A stretch of 61,831 bases of DNA from Ferrithrix thermotolerans DSM 19514 (GTDB taxonomy: Bacteria > Actinomycetota > Acidimicrobiia > Acidimicrobiales > Ilumatobacteraceae). The position numbers and the translations under genes were made by a program. Positions within the stretch are counted from its first letter, which is position 1. Every line of letters starts with the position of its first letter. This document shows, piece after piece, positions 48,656 to 57,757 of this stretch. The notes under the pieces were generated by a model. It saw nothing but the letters and a program-made list of their open reading frames with translations. It was not told the origin of the DNA and searched no databases. The stretch is taken from assembly GCA_945861025.1 (NCBI GenBank), contig CAMASN010000011.1:1-61831 (forward strand), read 5' to 3'.

Positions 48656-49855
48656 ATGTCGGCAGTACACGGCAAGACCATTGTCGTCGGAGTAACCGGC
48701 GGTATTGCTGCGTACAAAGCAGTCGATTTGTGTCGTCGATTGGTCGATGCAGGCGCCCATGTGGTGCCCGTAATGACCGAAAGCGCCGAACGGTTTATTG
48801 GTCGCACCACACTTTCGGCGCTGTCGAGCGAGCCAGTGCAGACAAGCCTGTGGGATGAGGCATCGCCTATCCCACACACCAAGCTGGGCCAGCGCGCCGA
48901 CCTCATTATCGTTGCCCCAGCGACGGCACATCTCATTGCTGCATACGCAGCCGGCCTCAGCACAGACCTGCTCACCAACACGTTGTTGGCCACGCGAGCA
49001 CCGGTCATCGTGTGCCCCGCGATGCACACCGAAATGTGGGAGCACCTCTCTGTGCAAGAGAACCTTGCGGTGTTGCGCCGCCGAGGCGTCGTCGTTGTTG
49101 AGCCCGATGAGGGCCGCCTCGCCGGTGGCGATGTTGGCAAGGGTCGCCTTGCGCCTCCAGAGCGAATCGTGGCGGTCGCCGAGCGAGTGCTTGGCCCCGC
49201 CGATTTCGTGGGCGTGCGCGTTGTCGTCACCGCTGGTGGAACCCGTGAGCCAATCGATGCGGTACGTGTCATTGCCAACCGCAGCAGCGGCAAGCAGGGT
49301 TATGCCATCGCGGCCGAGGCTGCGTCACGCGGTGCCAGGGTCATCCTCATCTCTACCGTCGAGTTACCAACTCCTGCCGACGTCGAACTCGTCGCTGTCG
49401 AGACCGCCGCCGAAATGGATGCCGCAGTCATGGCCGCTGCGGGCTCAGCCGATGTCGTGGTGATGGCGGCAGCAGTCGCCGACTTTCGTCCAGTCCACGC
49501 TGTCGACAATAAGATCAAAAAGGATGCCGGCGCATTCGATCTGGTCCTCGAGTCCACTGCCGACATTTTGGCGGGACTGGGCCAGCACAAGCCCGCCGGC
49601 CAGACCTTGGTCGGATTCGCCGCAGAGACCGACAATCTCGTCGCCAACGCCGAGGCAAAAATGCGCCGCAAGAACCTCGATCTTGTCGTTGCTAACGATG
49701 TCGGTGCTGCTGGCGTAGGATTTCAGCACGACACCAATGCTGTGTGTCTGCTTCGGCCCGACACAGCTATGGTCACGATCAGCCTCACCGACAAACGGTC
49801 GGTTGCTCGCGCGGTGCTCGACGCCATAGCCGAGATTCGGCTCGCCAAGTCGTGA
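48656..49855 (+). CDS. coaBC: Bifunctional phosphopantothenoylcysteine decarboxylase / phosphopantothenate-cysteine ligase
   Basis: A 399-residue coenzyme A biosynthesis enzyme. The N-terminal CoaC flavoprotein has VGVTGGIAAYKAVDLCRRLV, the catalytic-His segment IPHTKLGQRADLIIVAPATAHLIA, and PAMHTEMWEH (PAMH instead of the more usual PAMN). The C-terminal CoaB has VVVTAGGTREPIDAVRVIANRSSGKQG, a nucleotide-binding hallmark, and KIKKDAGAFDLVLESTADIL. Both activities are therefore present. It starts 15 bases after rpoZ. Confidence 0.96.
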   Translation: MSAVHGKTIVVGVTGGIAAYKAVDLCRRLVDAGAHVVPVMTESAERFIGRTTLSALSSEPVQTSLWDEASPIPHTKLGQRADLIIVAPATAHLIAAYAAGLSTDLLTNTLLATRAPVIVCPAMHTEMWEHLSVQENLAVLRRRGVVVVEPDEGRLAGGDVGKGRLAPPERIVAVAERVLGPADFVGVRVVVTAGGTREPIDAVRVIANRSSGKQGYAIAAEAASRGARVILISTVELPTPADVELVAVETAAEMDAAVMAAAGSADVVVMAAAVADFRPVHAVDNKIKKDAGAFDLVLESTADILAGLGQHKPAGQTLVGFAAETDNLVANAEAKMRRKNLDLVVANDVGAAGVGFQHDTNAVCLLRPDTAMVTISLTDKRSVARAVLDAIAEIRLAKS

Positions 49856-49916
49856 CATACTCATTCAGTTCTAACGTGAAAATCTCAACCATCGAAATCA
49901 ATCGGGGAGCAGTGCA

Positions 49917-51110
49917 GTGAGCAAGTGGACATTCACAAGTGAGAGCGTGACCGAGGGTCATCCCGACAAAATGGCCGACCAGGTCAGCGACGCTGTACTC
50001 GACGCCATCCTCACCGAAGACCCCAACGGCCGGGTTGCCTGTGAGACATTGCTCACCACCGGACTGTGCGTGGTCGCTGGCGAGATCACCACCTCGGCCT
50101 ATGTCGACATCCCCAAGTTGGCCCGCGAGGTCATCAAAGAGATCGGCTACGACAACGCGCTGTACGGCTTCGACGGCAACACGTGTGGCGTCATCGTCAG
50201 CATCGACGAGCAAAGCGCCGACATCGCCCAAGGCGTCGACAAGAGCGAAGAGCTTCGTGGCGGTAAGGCCGGCGAAGACACCATCAACGGTCAAGGCGCC
50301 GGCGACCAGGGAATGATGTTTGGCTACGCATGCAACGAGACCCCCGATCTGATGCCGCTGCCAATCTGGTTGGCGCATCGTTTGGCCGAGCGTCTCAGCG
50401 AAGTTCGCAAGTCGGGTGCTGTGCCGTACCTGCGCCCCGACGGCAAGACTCAGGTGACGTTCGAGTACGAGCACGGTATACCAGTGCGCCTCTCGCACGT
50501 ACTCGTGAGCACCCAGCACCAAGATGGTGTCGACCGCGACACGATGATCCGGCCTGACCTCATCGAGCAGGTCATCCGCCCCATCGTCCCTGCAGCGTTC
50601 GCCGACGACGACTACAACGTGTATGTCAACCCAACCGGCAAGTTCGTTGTCGGCGGTCCTCACGGCGACACGGGCCTCACTGGCCGCAAGATCATTGTCG
50701 ATACCTATGGCGGCATGGGCCGTCACGGTGGCGGCGCGTTCAGCGGCAAAGATCCCAGCAAGGTCGACCGTTCGGCTGCATACGCAGCGCGTTGGGTCGC
50801 CAAGCACGTGGTCGCCTCTGGTGCCGCCTCGCGCTGCGAAGTGCAAGTTGCCTATGCAATCGGCATGGCCCAGCCAGTCAGCATTTTGGTCGAGACCTTC
50901 GGTACACACACGGTTGACCCTGCGGTCATCGAAGCCGCCGTTCGCGATGTCTTCGACCTGCGTCCTGCGGCTATTGTGCGCGACCTCGATCTCAAGCGTC
51001 CGATCTTCCGCAAGACGGCTGCCTACGGTCACTTCGGGCGTGCATTGCCTGAGTTCACTTGGGAGAACGTCAGCCGTTTGGCCGACTTCAAGGCAGCGAT
51101 CGGCGCCTGA
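49917..51110 (+). CDS. metK: S-adenosylmethionine synthase
   Basis: A 397-residue enzyme making SAM from methionine and [26 protein letters not shown] is the N-terminal ATP/metal block. [30 protein letters not shown] and [31 protein letters not shown] are the two diagnostic signatures. GTG 49917 follows GGGGAGC. The 61-base gap before it is too short for an S-box or SAM-IV riboswitch. Only 5 bases separate it from priA. Confidence 0.98.
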   Translation: MSKWTFTSESVTEGHPDKMADQVSDAVLDAILTEDPNGRVACETLLTTGLCVVAGEITTSAYVDIPKLAREVIKEIGYDNALYGFDGNTCGVIVSIDEQSADIAQGVDKSEELRGGKAGEDTINGQGAGDQGMMFGYACNETPDLMPLPIWLAHRLAERLSEVRKSGAVPYLRPDGKTQVTFEYEHGIPVRLSHVLVSTQHQDGVDRDTMIRPDLIEQVIRPIVPAAFADDDYNVYVNPTGKFVVGGPHGDTGLTGRKIIVDTYGGMGRHGGGAFSGKDPSKVDRSAAYAARWVAKHVVASGAASRCEVQVAYAIGMAQPVSILVETFGTHTVDPAVIEAAVRDVFDLRPAAIVRDLDLKRPIFRKTAAYGHFGRALPEFTWENVSRLADFKAAIGA

Positions 51111-51115
51111 TCCTT

Positions 51116-52882
51116 GTGACGCCACCGGCGTCGCCGGAACTGCTTGTTGCACGGGTGGTTCCCGATGTCTCCGGTCTCGATCGGCAGTTCGATTACCTCG
51201 TTCCCGACAAGCTGCGCGATCGCGTCGGAATTGGCGCGCTTGTTCGCATAACACTCAACGGCCGTCGCATCGGCGGCTGGGTGGTTGGGGTTGGTCCACC
51301 TGACCCAACTCTTGCCATCGACAAACTGTTGGCCATCACCAAGGTCACGGGCATCGGCCCATCGCAAGAGGTCATCGACCTGGCCCGATGGGCGAGCGTG
51401 CGTTGGGCTGGTCCGCTTCGAGCATTCTTCGTGTCGGCATCACCGCCCGGGGCAGTGATTGCGTTGCCGGCGGCTGCATTTGGGGGAGTAGTTCCCGAAC
51501 CTGTGCATCACGGGGCGCGCCAGGTGTTGGCAGGCGGCGGCGGCGTGCTCCGCTTACCCCCAGCTGCCGATGTAACGCCTGTTGTGCTTGCGGCCTGCAC
51601 GCTTGGACCGGTACTCGTTGTGACCCCGTCGGTACACCAAGCGCGCATGGTCGCCATTCGTCTGCGACGCGCTGGTCGCACCGTTGCCGTGCTTCCCAAT
51701 GAGTGGGCCGCGGCGGCCGGTGGAGTCGATGTCGTGATCGGCGCACGAACCGCTGTGTGGGCGCCGTGTGCAGGCCTTCGTGCAGTGGTTGTACTCGACG
51801 AACACGACGAAGGTTTACAAGACGAGCGACAGCCCACATGGCATGCGCGAGATGTCGCCTGTGAGCGAGCTCGTCGAGCGGGTGTGCCGGTCATGCTCGT
51901 GTCGCCGTGCCCAAGTGCCACGGCGGTTGCGTCGGTCGGGGTCAACAGCGTGTTTCGGCCGTCGGTAGGCGAAGAACGTGCCGGCTGGCCCATTGTCGAA
52001 ATCGTCGATCGCACTCGTGAGGAACCATGGCAACGCAGCCTCGCTACGTCGGCGCTCATCCGGCATCTACGTGACCCGCAGCGCCAAGTGGTGTGCGTGC
52101 TCAATACCACTGGCCGCGCACGGTTGTTGGCCTGCCGCAGTTGTCGAGCGATGCAGCGCTGTGAGGCATGCGAGGCAGCCGTAGCGCAGCACGACGATGG
52201 CCAGTTTGCGTGTGGCCGGTGCAGCAAGGTGCGCCCGCCCGTATGCCAGGCATGCGGCGCTAGCGCGTTCGCCGCGCTGCGCATCGGGGTCACTCGCTTA
52301 CGCGAAGAACTCGAGGCCGCTGCGGGTCGCCCAGTGGTGGCAATCGACGCCAAAGCCGCCGACACCGAGGCGGTGCCCGACGCTGGCGTGTACGTCGGAA
52401 CTGAGGCAGCGTTGCACCGTGTTCGCCGCGCAGACACGGTTGCATTTGTCGACTTCGACGCCGAGTTGCTTGCGCCGCGATATCGCGCCACCGAAGAAGC
52501 GTTCGGTTTGTTGGCGCGTGCTGCCAGGCTTGTAGGCAGTCGTGCCGGTGGTGGTCGAATCTTGGTGCAGACCTTCTTGCCGAAGCATGAGGTGCTCGAT
52601 GCTGTGCTGCACGCAGATCCGGGCCGACTGATGGCCAAAGAACTTCAGCGGCGTGCCGCTCTCGGCTTCCCCCCGTCGGGGGCATTGGCCGTAGCGAGTG
52701 GATCTGGCGCAGCCGAATTCGTGGGTGGCTTGGCGTTGATGTCGGTGCAAGCGGCTGCAGTTTCCGACGGCACGTATTTGTTGCGCGCCACAACCTGGGA
52801 CGTGCTCAGCCAAGCGATTGCGGCTACACCGCGACCACGCGGCAGCCGAGTGCGCATCGAGGTCGATCCGCCGCGAATCTAG
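51116..52882 (+). CDS. priA: Primosomal protein N' (PriA), helicase motif I degenerate
   Basis: A 588-residue PriA-type protein. The N-terminal DNA-binding domain has ELLVARVVPDVSGLDRQFDYLVPDKLRDRVGIGALVRITLNGRRIGGWVVG. The zinc cysteines are present (CRSCRAMQRCEACEAAV, CGRC, CQACG). The helicase Walker A (GxTGSGKT) is missing: the equivalent stretch LPPAADVTPVVLAAC has no P-loop. The Walker B region reads VVVLDEHDEGLQDERQPTWHARDVA, altered from DEEHD. This loss of ATPase motifs is typical of actinobacterial PriA, which is thought to load the primosome without unwinding. GTG 51116 is 5 bases after metK. It ends in a 4-base convergent overlap. Confidence 0.93.
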   Translation: MTPPASPELLVARVVPDVSGLDRQFDYLVPDKLRDRVGIGALVRITLNGRRIGGWVVGVGPPDPTLAIDKLLAITKVTGIGPSQEVIDLARWASVRWAGPLRAFFVSASPPGAVIALPAAAFGGVVPEPVHHGARQVLAGGGGVLRLPPAADVTPVVLAACTLGPVLVVTPSVHQARMVAIRLRRAGRTVAVLPNEWAAAAGGVDVVIGARTAVWAPCAGLRAVVVLDEHDEGLQDERQPTWHARDVACERARRAGVPVMLVSPCPSATAVASVGVNSVFRPSVGEERAGWPIVEIVDRTREEPWQRSLATSALIRHLRDPQRQVVCVLNTTGRARLLACRSCRAMQRCEACEAAVAQHDDGQFACGRCSKVRPPVCQACGASAFAALRIGVTRLREELEAAAGRPVVAIDAKAADTEAVPDAGVYVGTEAALHRVRRADTVAFVDFDAELLAPRYRATEEAFGLLARAARLVGSRAGGGRILVQTFLPKHEVLDAVLHADPGRLMAKELQRRAALGFPPSGALAVASGSGAAEFVGGLALMSVQAAAVSDGTYLLRATTWDVLSQAIAATPRPRGSRVRIEVDPPRI

Positions 52883-53493
52883 CTCGGGTTGGGTGTTGCT
52901 CGCGTGGTGCTAAGCAAACGAAAACCCTTTGCCGAGGCCATGCGTTCGGTGGGATAGCCCTCGTTTGTGAGCCATGTTTGCAGCGAATCTGAGCCGAGGT
53001 GCTTCTGCACGACCATGGTTACGTGGCCTGTTGGGCCCAAGCGGGGAAGCCAACGCAGCAAGAGATCGTGCAACGGACCCTTGCCGATATGTATTGGAGG
53101 ATTACTCCAGATTGTGTCGAACACCACGTCGGCGGGTATGTCGTCGGGCAGGCATGAGCGCACGTTGAACACGTTGTTGGCCTCGGCGTTCTGGCGGGTC
53201 AAAGCGACCGCTCGTTCGTTCACATCGACCGCCCACACCACAGCGTCCGGTGAATGCTTGGCCATCGAGATGGCAATGGCACCTGCGCCGCAGCCGAGAT
53301 CGAGCAGATTGCCGGTAGCCGAAGGCGCGGGGGCCTTCAAGAGCAAGAGGCGAGTACCGGTGTCGAGCGCGCCATAACTGAACACGCCACGATCGGTGGT
53401 GAGCTTCATCGTGCCCTCGGGAAGGGCCACGGTAATGACATAGGGCTGGCTCGCCGACGATGGCTGCGGGCTGAAGTAATGCTCGTTCGTCAT
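52879..53493 (-). CDS. Class I SAM-dependent methyltransferase, RsmC-like
   Basis: A 204-residue methyltransferase. NLLDLGCGAGAIAISMAKHSPDAVVWAVDVNERAVALTRQNAE is SAM motif I to post-I. FDTIWSNPPIHIGKGPLHDLLLRWLPRL is the NPPI motif IV of N-methyltransferases of the methyltransferase-small group, such as 16S rRNA G1207 RsmC. It lacks the N-terminal pseudo-MTase half of proteobacterial RsmC, as actinobacterial forms do. The preceding strand block KLTTDRGVFSYGALDTGTRLLL is typical. It is convergent with priA and divergent from def. Confidence 0.9.
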   Translation of the reverse strand: MTNEHYFSPQPSSASQPYVITVALPEGTMKLTTDRGVFSYGALDTGTRLLLLKAPAPSATGNLLDLGCGAGAIAISMAKHSPDAVVWAVDVNERAVALTRQNAEANNVFNVRSCLPDDIPADVVFDTIWSNPPIHIGKGPLHDLLLRWLPRLGPTGHVTMVVQKHLGSDSLQTWLTNEGYPTERMASAKGFRLLSTTRATPNPS

Positions 53494-53519
53494 AGCGCGG
53501 TTGTCCTTGCAGGGGTGAG

Positions 53520-53525
53520 TAGCCT
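53520..53525 (+). promoter_or_regulatory. Leaderless -10 box (TAGCCT) for def
   Basis: TAGCCT, 6 nt before GTG 53532. It starts the def-fmt-rsmB-mogA transcript. Confidence 0.5.
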
Positions 53526-53531
53526 CTCAGT

Positions 53532-54059
53532 GTGGCCTATGAAATACGCACCTTTGGTGATCCAGTCCTGAAAACAAAAGCGGCTGCGATTACCGAAATC
53601 GACGGCAAGATCGCCCGCCTTATCGACGAGATGTTCGACACGCTCTACTCCAGCGATAGCGGTATCGGTCTTGCCGCCCCTCAGATCGGCGTTCAAAAGC
53701 AGATATTCGTGTGGGAAGTCGACGATGAAGAGATGGTCATCATCAACCCCGAGATCGTTGAGAGCAGCGGTGAGTTGCTGTTCGACGAGGGTTGCTTGAG
53801 TCTTCCTGGTTTGTATGCCGAGATTCTGCGTCCGAAAGATGTGTTGATGCGCGGCCTCGATATCGATGGCAACGTGATCGAACTCGAGGCCACCGATTTG
53901 ATGGGTCGCTTGTTTCAGCACGAGATCGATCACCTGCACGGCATGTTGATGTTCGACCGGATGTCTCCCGATCAGCGTAAAGAGGCGCTCGCTGAGTACA
54001 GCCGGATTACCAGCAACCAAGCACCCGCTCGCTCTCCGCGCCGGTTAAAGCTCAAGTGA
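53532..54059 (+). CDS. def: Peptide deformylase
   Basis: A 175-residue metalloenzyme removing the formyl group from nascent N-termini. All three motifs are intact: GIGLAAPQIG (motif 1), EGCLSLPG (motif 2, metal Cys) and QHEIDHLHG (motif 3, two metal His and catalytic Glu). The start MAYEIRTFGDPVLKTKA is standard; GTG 53532 lies 6 nt after TAGCCT and has no ribosome binding site. The end overlaps fmt (GTGA), as expected for functionally paired genes. Confidence 0.97.
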   Translation: MAYEIRTFGDPVLKTKAAAITEIDGKIARLIDEMFDTLYSSDSGIGLAAPQIGVQKQIFVWEVDDEEMVIINPEIVESSGELLFDEGCLSLPGLYAEILRPKDVLMRGLDIDGNVIELEATDLMGRLFQHEIDHLHGMLMFDRMSPDQRKEALAEYSRITSNQAPARSPRRLKLK

Positions 54060-54961
54060 CGCAACTCGCCGCGCTGCCTACCGGTAGGCCCCAGCGAATT
54101 GTCTATCTCGGTACACCCGAAATTGCAGTGGCTCCTCTCGAAGCGCTCGTTGCTGCTGGTTTTGAGGTGGTTCTTGTGGTCACCCGAACCGACAAACGGC
54201 GCGGCCGCGGCGCCGAACTGTCGCCGAATCCCGTGAAGGAAGCGGCCGCACGACTCGGGCTCGAAGTGAGCCACGATGTCGAAGACGTGCTCCGAGTGAA
54301 CGCAGATCTCGGTGTGGTTGTTGCCTTCGGCCAGATCATCAAGCCGCACATTCTCGAGCAGTTACCGATGATCAACGTGCACTTTTCGTTGTTGCCGCGT
54401 TGGCGTGGGGCGGCCCCGACTGAGCGAGCCATTTTGGCTGGCGACGAAGTCTCCGGCGTCTGCCTGATGCAGGTAGTCATCGATCTCGACGCTGGGCCGT
54501 TGCTCGATATGGTTGAGGTTGCTGTGGCGTCTGTCGACACGGCCGACGCGCTTCGCCAACGACTCGTCACCGTGGGCTGCGAGCGACTCGTTGTCGCTTT
54601 ACAACACGGGCTCCCTGAGCCGCGGCCGCAAGTCGGCGAGGTTACGTACGCCGCCAAACTGACTATCGACGAGTTCCGCGTGAACTGGCGAGAATCTGCT
54701 CGTGTCATCGATCGAATGGTCCGGGTTGGACTTGCGTGGACAATGTTTCGCGGTCGTCGGTTGAAAATCGTCGAGTGCGAACTTGGTGTTGAGATCGGTG
54801 GGCCGGGTGACTTTCTCAGTGGCACCGTCATCGCGTGCGGGAACGGGTCGATCACACTCATTCGGGTGCAACCCGAGGGCAAGCCAGTCATGCACGCTTC
54901 GGCGTGGGCCAATGGCGCTCGACCAAACACATCCGACAATCTTCTCGATTCGCCCGCATGA
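54056..54961 (+). CDS. fmt: Methionyl-tRNA formyltransferase
   Basis: A 301-residue formyltransferase that formylates initiator Met-tRNA. RIVYLGTPEIAVAPLEALVAAG opens the Rossmann domain. VVVAFGQIIKPHILEQLPMINVHFSLLPRWRGAAPTERAILAGDEVSGVCLMQV contains the catalytic Asn, His and the SLLPRWRGAAP motif. The C-terminal OB domain follows from about residue 200. Position 4 of the classic TxMxMDxxLDTG is relaxed (LMQVVIDLDAGP). GTG 54056 overlaps def; the stop overlaps rsmB (ATGA). Confidence 0.96.
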   Translation: MTQLAALPTGRPQRIVYLGTPEIAVAPLEALVAAGFEVVLVVTRTDKRRGRGAELSPNPVKEAAARLGLEVSHDVEDVLRVNADLGVVVAFGQIIKPHILEQLPMINVHFSLLPRWRGAAPTERAILAGDEVSGVCLMQVVIDLDAGPLLDMVEVAVASVDTADALRQRLVTVGCERLVVALQHGLPEPRPQVGEVTYAAKLTIDEFRVNWRESARVIDRMVRVGLAWTMFRGRRLKIVECELGVEIGGPGDFLSGTVIACGNGSITLIRVQPEGKPVMHASAWANGARPNTSDNLLDSPA

Positions 54962-56109
54962 ACCAGCGTCGTCCTGAACAACGCTCGGCCGCGCGCCGTG
55001 AGCCTCGTCAGAATGCCCGCGAAGTCGCGTACGAAGCATTGCTCCGCATTGATCACGACGGCGCATATGCAAACCTCGTGGTGCCAGCGCTTCTCGATCG
55101 CAGTTTGCTCAGCGATCAAGACCGCCGCTTCGTCACCGACCTTGTGTACGGCACCACTCGTATGCGTCGCGCATGCGAGTCGTTGGTCGAGCGTTTCGTG
55201 CTCACCGAGCCAGACCCTGAGGTGCGCACACTGCTTCGCCTTGGCGCGTATCAACTTGCTTTCGGAGGCACGGCGCCGCATGCCGCAGTGGGCGAGACCG
55301 TCGAGCTAGCCCATCCCAAAGTACGCGGTTTCGTCAACGCGATTCTTCGTCGCGTCGCTGGCGCCGAGAAGGTGTGGCCCGACGATGCGTCGCGTTTGAG
55401 CTATCCCGATTGGATCGTCGATCGTTTCGTTGCCGAGCTCGGCGAGTTCGAGGGTTTCGCAGCACTCGAATGCATGAACGAACCGCCACCGGTGCACGAG
55501 CGCGCCGACGGATACATCCAAGATCGCGCCAGTGGCTGGGTCGCCGATCTGGTTGGTGCCGCGGCTGGTGAGCGTGTGCTCGATGTGTGTTCGGCCCCCG
55601 GCGGCAAGGCAACCGCGATGGCATCCACCGGTGCGCTCGTGGTCGCCGCCGATCTGCAAGCTCACCGTGCGGCACTTGTGGCAGACAACGCGCATCGCAT
55701 CGGATACGACATTCCTGTTGTGGTCGCCGATGGCACTTCTCCGCCGTTCCGCGAGAACAGTTTCGATCGCGTCCTCATCGATGCGCCGTGCAGTGGCCTT
55801 GGGGCCCTTCGCCGTCGACCCGACGCGCGTTGGCGAATTTCAGAGCAGGACATTGTCGACCTGGCCGGCATTCAGCAGCGGCTTCTCGATGCGGCTGCGC
55901 CGTTAGTACGGCCCGGGGGAGTGCTCGTTTACAGTGTGTGCACCATCACCGCATCCGAGTCGATCGATCACCCCACCCCCGACGGTTTCGAGGTCATCGC
56001 CGACGATGTCGGCGATGAATGGACATCGTTCGGCAAGGGTTTTCGAATCCTGCCGCAAGACGCCGACACCGATGGCATGGTCATCATTCGCTACCGTTCG
56101 GTGCAATGA
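54958..56109 (+). CDS. rsmB: 16S rRNA m5C967 methyltransferase (RsmB/Sun family)
   Basis: A 383-residue RNA methyltransferase. An N-terminal NusB-like domain (NAREVAYEALLRIDHDGAYANLVVPALL, RFVTDLVYGTTRMRR) precedes the catalytic domain. GERVLDVCSAPGGKATAMAS is motif I, FDRVLIDAPCSGLGALRRRPDARWRIS is motif IV with PCSG, and GGVLVYSVCTITASESIDH contains the second catalytic Cys of motif VI. The C-terminal part after motif VI is short, and the usual RNA-binding insert is trimmed. ATG 54958 overlaps the fmt stop and the end overlaps the next gene. Confidence 0.95.
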   Translation: MNQRRPEQRSAARREPRQNAREVAYEALLRIDHDGAYANLVVPALLDRSLLSDQDRRFVTDLVYGTTRMRRACESLVERFVLTEPDPEVRTLLRLGAYQLAFGGTAPHAAVGETVELAHPKVRGFVNAILRRVAGAEKVWPDDASRLSYPDWIVDRFVAELGEFEGFAALECMNEPPPVHERADGYIQDRASGWVADLVGAAAGERVLDVCSAPGGKATAMASTGALVVAADLQAHRAALVADNAHRIGYDIPVVVADGTSPPFRENSFDRVLIDAPCSGLGALRRRPDARWRISEQDIVDLAGIQQRLLDAAAPLVRPGGVLVYSVCTITASESIDHPTPDGFEVIADDVGDEWTSFGKGFRILPQDADTDGMVIIRYRSVQ

Positions 56110-56591
56110 GTAGCGCCCAAGAACCGGTGTTGGCCAAGGTGCTCACGGTCAGCGATGGCGTGAGCTACGGCACCCGTGACGACCTCAGCGGTCGCGCACT
56201 TGTGGCGCAGCTTTCAGATGCCGGGTTCGATGTTGTCGAGCATCGGGTCACTGCCGATGGTGCCCACAATGTCGCCGAGGCCCTTCGTCAAATGTGCGAG
56301 TCGTTTAGCGGTCTCATTGTGTCTACCGGTGGCACTGGTTTTGCGCCGCGTGATCAAACCCCCGAAGGCACGCGTCTCGTCATCGAGCGCGAAGCTCCGG
56401 GCCTGGCCGAGGCAATGCGCTTGGTGAACCCGCTCGGCCGGCTGAGCCGAGGCGTTGCCGGCATCCGCGGTCAAGCCATTATTTGCAACACGCCTGGCTC
56501 ACCCAAAGGCTGCGTTGAACAGCTCGGCGCCATCCTCGACATCGTTGGTCACGCAGTTCGTTTGCTGGCCGACGCGCCTACGTCGCACTGA
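56106..56591 (+). CDS. mog: Molybdenum cofactor biosynthesis MogA/MoaB family protein
   Basis: A 161-residue molybdopterin-binding protein that adenylylates molybdopterin. VLTVSDGVSYGTRDDLSGRALVAQLSDAGFDV and GLIVSTGGTGFAPRDQTPEGTRLVIEREAPGLAEAMR are the GGTG and SDG motifs of the family. AIICNTPGSPKGCVEQLGAIL follows as the third conserved block. No other molybdopterin genes are nearby. Its place as the last gene of the def-fmt-rsmB transcript, joined by an ATGA overlap, looks incidental. Confidence 0.93.
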   Translation: MSSAQEPVLAKVLTVSDGVSYGTRDDLSGRALVAQLSDAGFDVVEHRVTADGAHNVAEALRQMCESFSGLIVSTGGTGFAPRDQTPEGTRLVIEREAPGLAEAMRLVNPLGRLSRGVAGIRGQAIICNTPGSPKGCVEQLGAILDIVGHAVRLLADAPTSH

Positions 56592-56653
56592 CCCGGGGTT
56601 AGCCGCAGCGGCGCTGCTCAGACAATTCATCTCCGACTTCGCTTGTGTTGGCC

Positions 56654-56659
56654 TATCCT
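56654..56659 (+). promoter_or_regulatory. Leaderless -10 box (TATCCT) for hisG
   Basis: TATCCT, 7 nt before GTG 56667. It settles the start against the in-frame codon at 56643. Confidence 0.55.
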
Positions 56660-56666
56660 GACCACC

Positions 56667-57542
56667 GTGTTACGGCTCGTTCTTCCTAAAGGCTCCCTCG
56701 AAAAGGCAACCCTCGAACTGTTTGAGGCCGCCGATCTTGCTGTGAGTCGAAATTCATCGGTCGATTACAAGGCCACCATCGACGACCCTCGCATTGCCGA
56801 GGTGCGAATTCTGCGCCCGCAGGAGATCCCCACGTACGTGGCCGAGGGCCTCTTCGACCTTGGCATCACCGGACGCGACTGGATCGAAGAGACCGCAAGC
56901 GATGTGGTCAGCCTCGGCGAACTCAAGTATTCGAAAGCAACCTCGCTACCTATTCGGGTCGTTGTCGCTGTAGCCGGCGATTCGCCTGCTCAAACGGTCG
57001 ACCAGCTTCCTCAGGGGCTGCGGGTCAGCACCGAATACCCCGAACTCACCCGTCGCTACTTCGCCGAAAAGAGCATCGAAGCCGACATTCGGCTTTCGTA
57101 TGGCGCCAGCGAGGCAAAGATTCCTGATATCGCCGACTGCATCGTCGACATCACCGAAACCGGCCGGGCGTTGCGTGCCGCTGGCCTACGCATCATTGAC
57201 ACGATGCTCACCAGTTATACCGAAGTCGTTGCGAACAAGGACTCCTACGCCGATCCAGCGAAGCGTCACGCCATGCAGCAACTGATGACCTTGCTCACCG
57301 GCACGCTCGACGCTCGCGGCAAAGTGCTGGTCAAGCTTAATGTGGCACGAGAAAACCTCGATCAGGTACTGGCGCTTGTGCCTGCGCTCAAGTCGCCTAC
57401 GGTCAGCGAGTTGGCTGGCGACGGTGGCTTTGCAGTCGAGACCGTGGTCGCCAAGAATCAGATCAATGTGCTCATCCCGGCGCTCAAAGACGCCGGCGCT
57501 ACCGGCATTCTTGAGCTGCCGATCTCCAAGATCATTGCCTAA
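56667..57542 (+). CDS. hisG: ATP phosphoribosyltransferase, long form
   Basis: A 291-residue first enzyme of histidine synthesis. LRLVLPKGSLEKATLELFEAADL is the N-terminal motif. LFDLGITGRDWIEE and DCIVDITETGRALRAAGLRIIDTM form the PRPP and substrate sites. The C-terminal ferredoxin-like domain (VLVKLNVARENLDQVLALVPALKSPTVSELAGDGGFAVETVV) is the regulatory part that binds histidine, so this is the long, self-sufficient form without HisZ. GTG 56667 has a TATCCT box 7 nt upstream. No hisE is adjacent. The stop overlaps the next start by one base. Confidence 0.97.
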   Translation: MLRLVLPKGSLEKATLELFEAADLAVSRNSSVDYKATIDDPRIAEVRILRPQEIPTYVAEGLFDLGITGRDWIEETASDVVSLGELKYSKATSLPIRVVVAVAGDSPAQTVDQLPQGLRVSTEYPELTRRYFAEKSIEADIRLSYGASEAKIPDIADCIVDITETGRALRAAGLRIIDTMLTSYTEVVANKDSYADPAKRHAMQQLMTLLTGTLDARGKVLVKLNVARENLDQVLALVPALKSPTVSELAGDGGFAVETVVAKNQINVLIPALKDAGATGILELPISKIIA

Positions 57543-57757
57543 TGGTCGTCATCTCTGAGGTGCGCATCAACGGTGTCGTCGCCGATTTCGACGATCCGCG
57601 TGGCCTTGGCCACATCATCACCGATGGCATCGTGTATCCGTTTCACTGCGTGTCTATCGCCGATGGCACACGCTCAATATCGGTCGGCGACCCGGTCTCA
57701 TTTGTTGCTCTGTCAAAGCTCGGCCGCCACGAAGCTGGCGACATCAGATCACGGTGA
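57542..57757 (+). CDS. Cold-shock-domain-like small protein
   Basis: A 71-residue protein. INGVVADFDDPRGLGHIITDGIVYPFHCVSIADGTRSISVGDPVSFVAL has the spacing of a cold shock OB domain, G-x-V-x-x-F-(4)-G-x-G-x-I and FHC in place of the second RNA-binding motif, but the aromatic RNP residues are mostly lost. It may bind nucleic acid weakly or have another partner. ATG 57542 overlaps the hisG stop codon and the end overlaps the alkyltransferase-like gene (GTGA), so the three are co-translated. Confidence 0.75.
   Translation: MVVISEVRINGVVADFDDPRGLGHIITDGIVYPFHCVSIADGTRSISVGDPVSFVALSKLGRHEAGDIRSR

Noticed and set aside
49856-49916. SAM riboswitch before metK
   Set aside because: Only 61 bases are available, and no SAM-type core was visible.
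49785-51254. 489-codon ORF antisense to metK
   Set aside because: Shadow frame; metK is certain.
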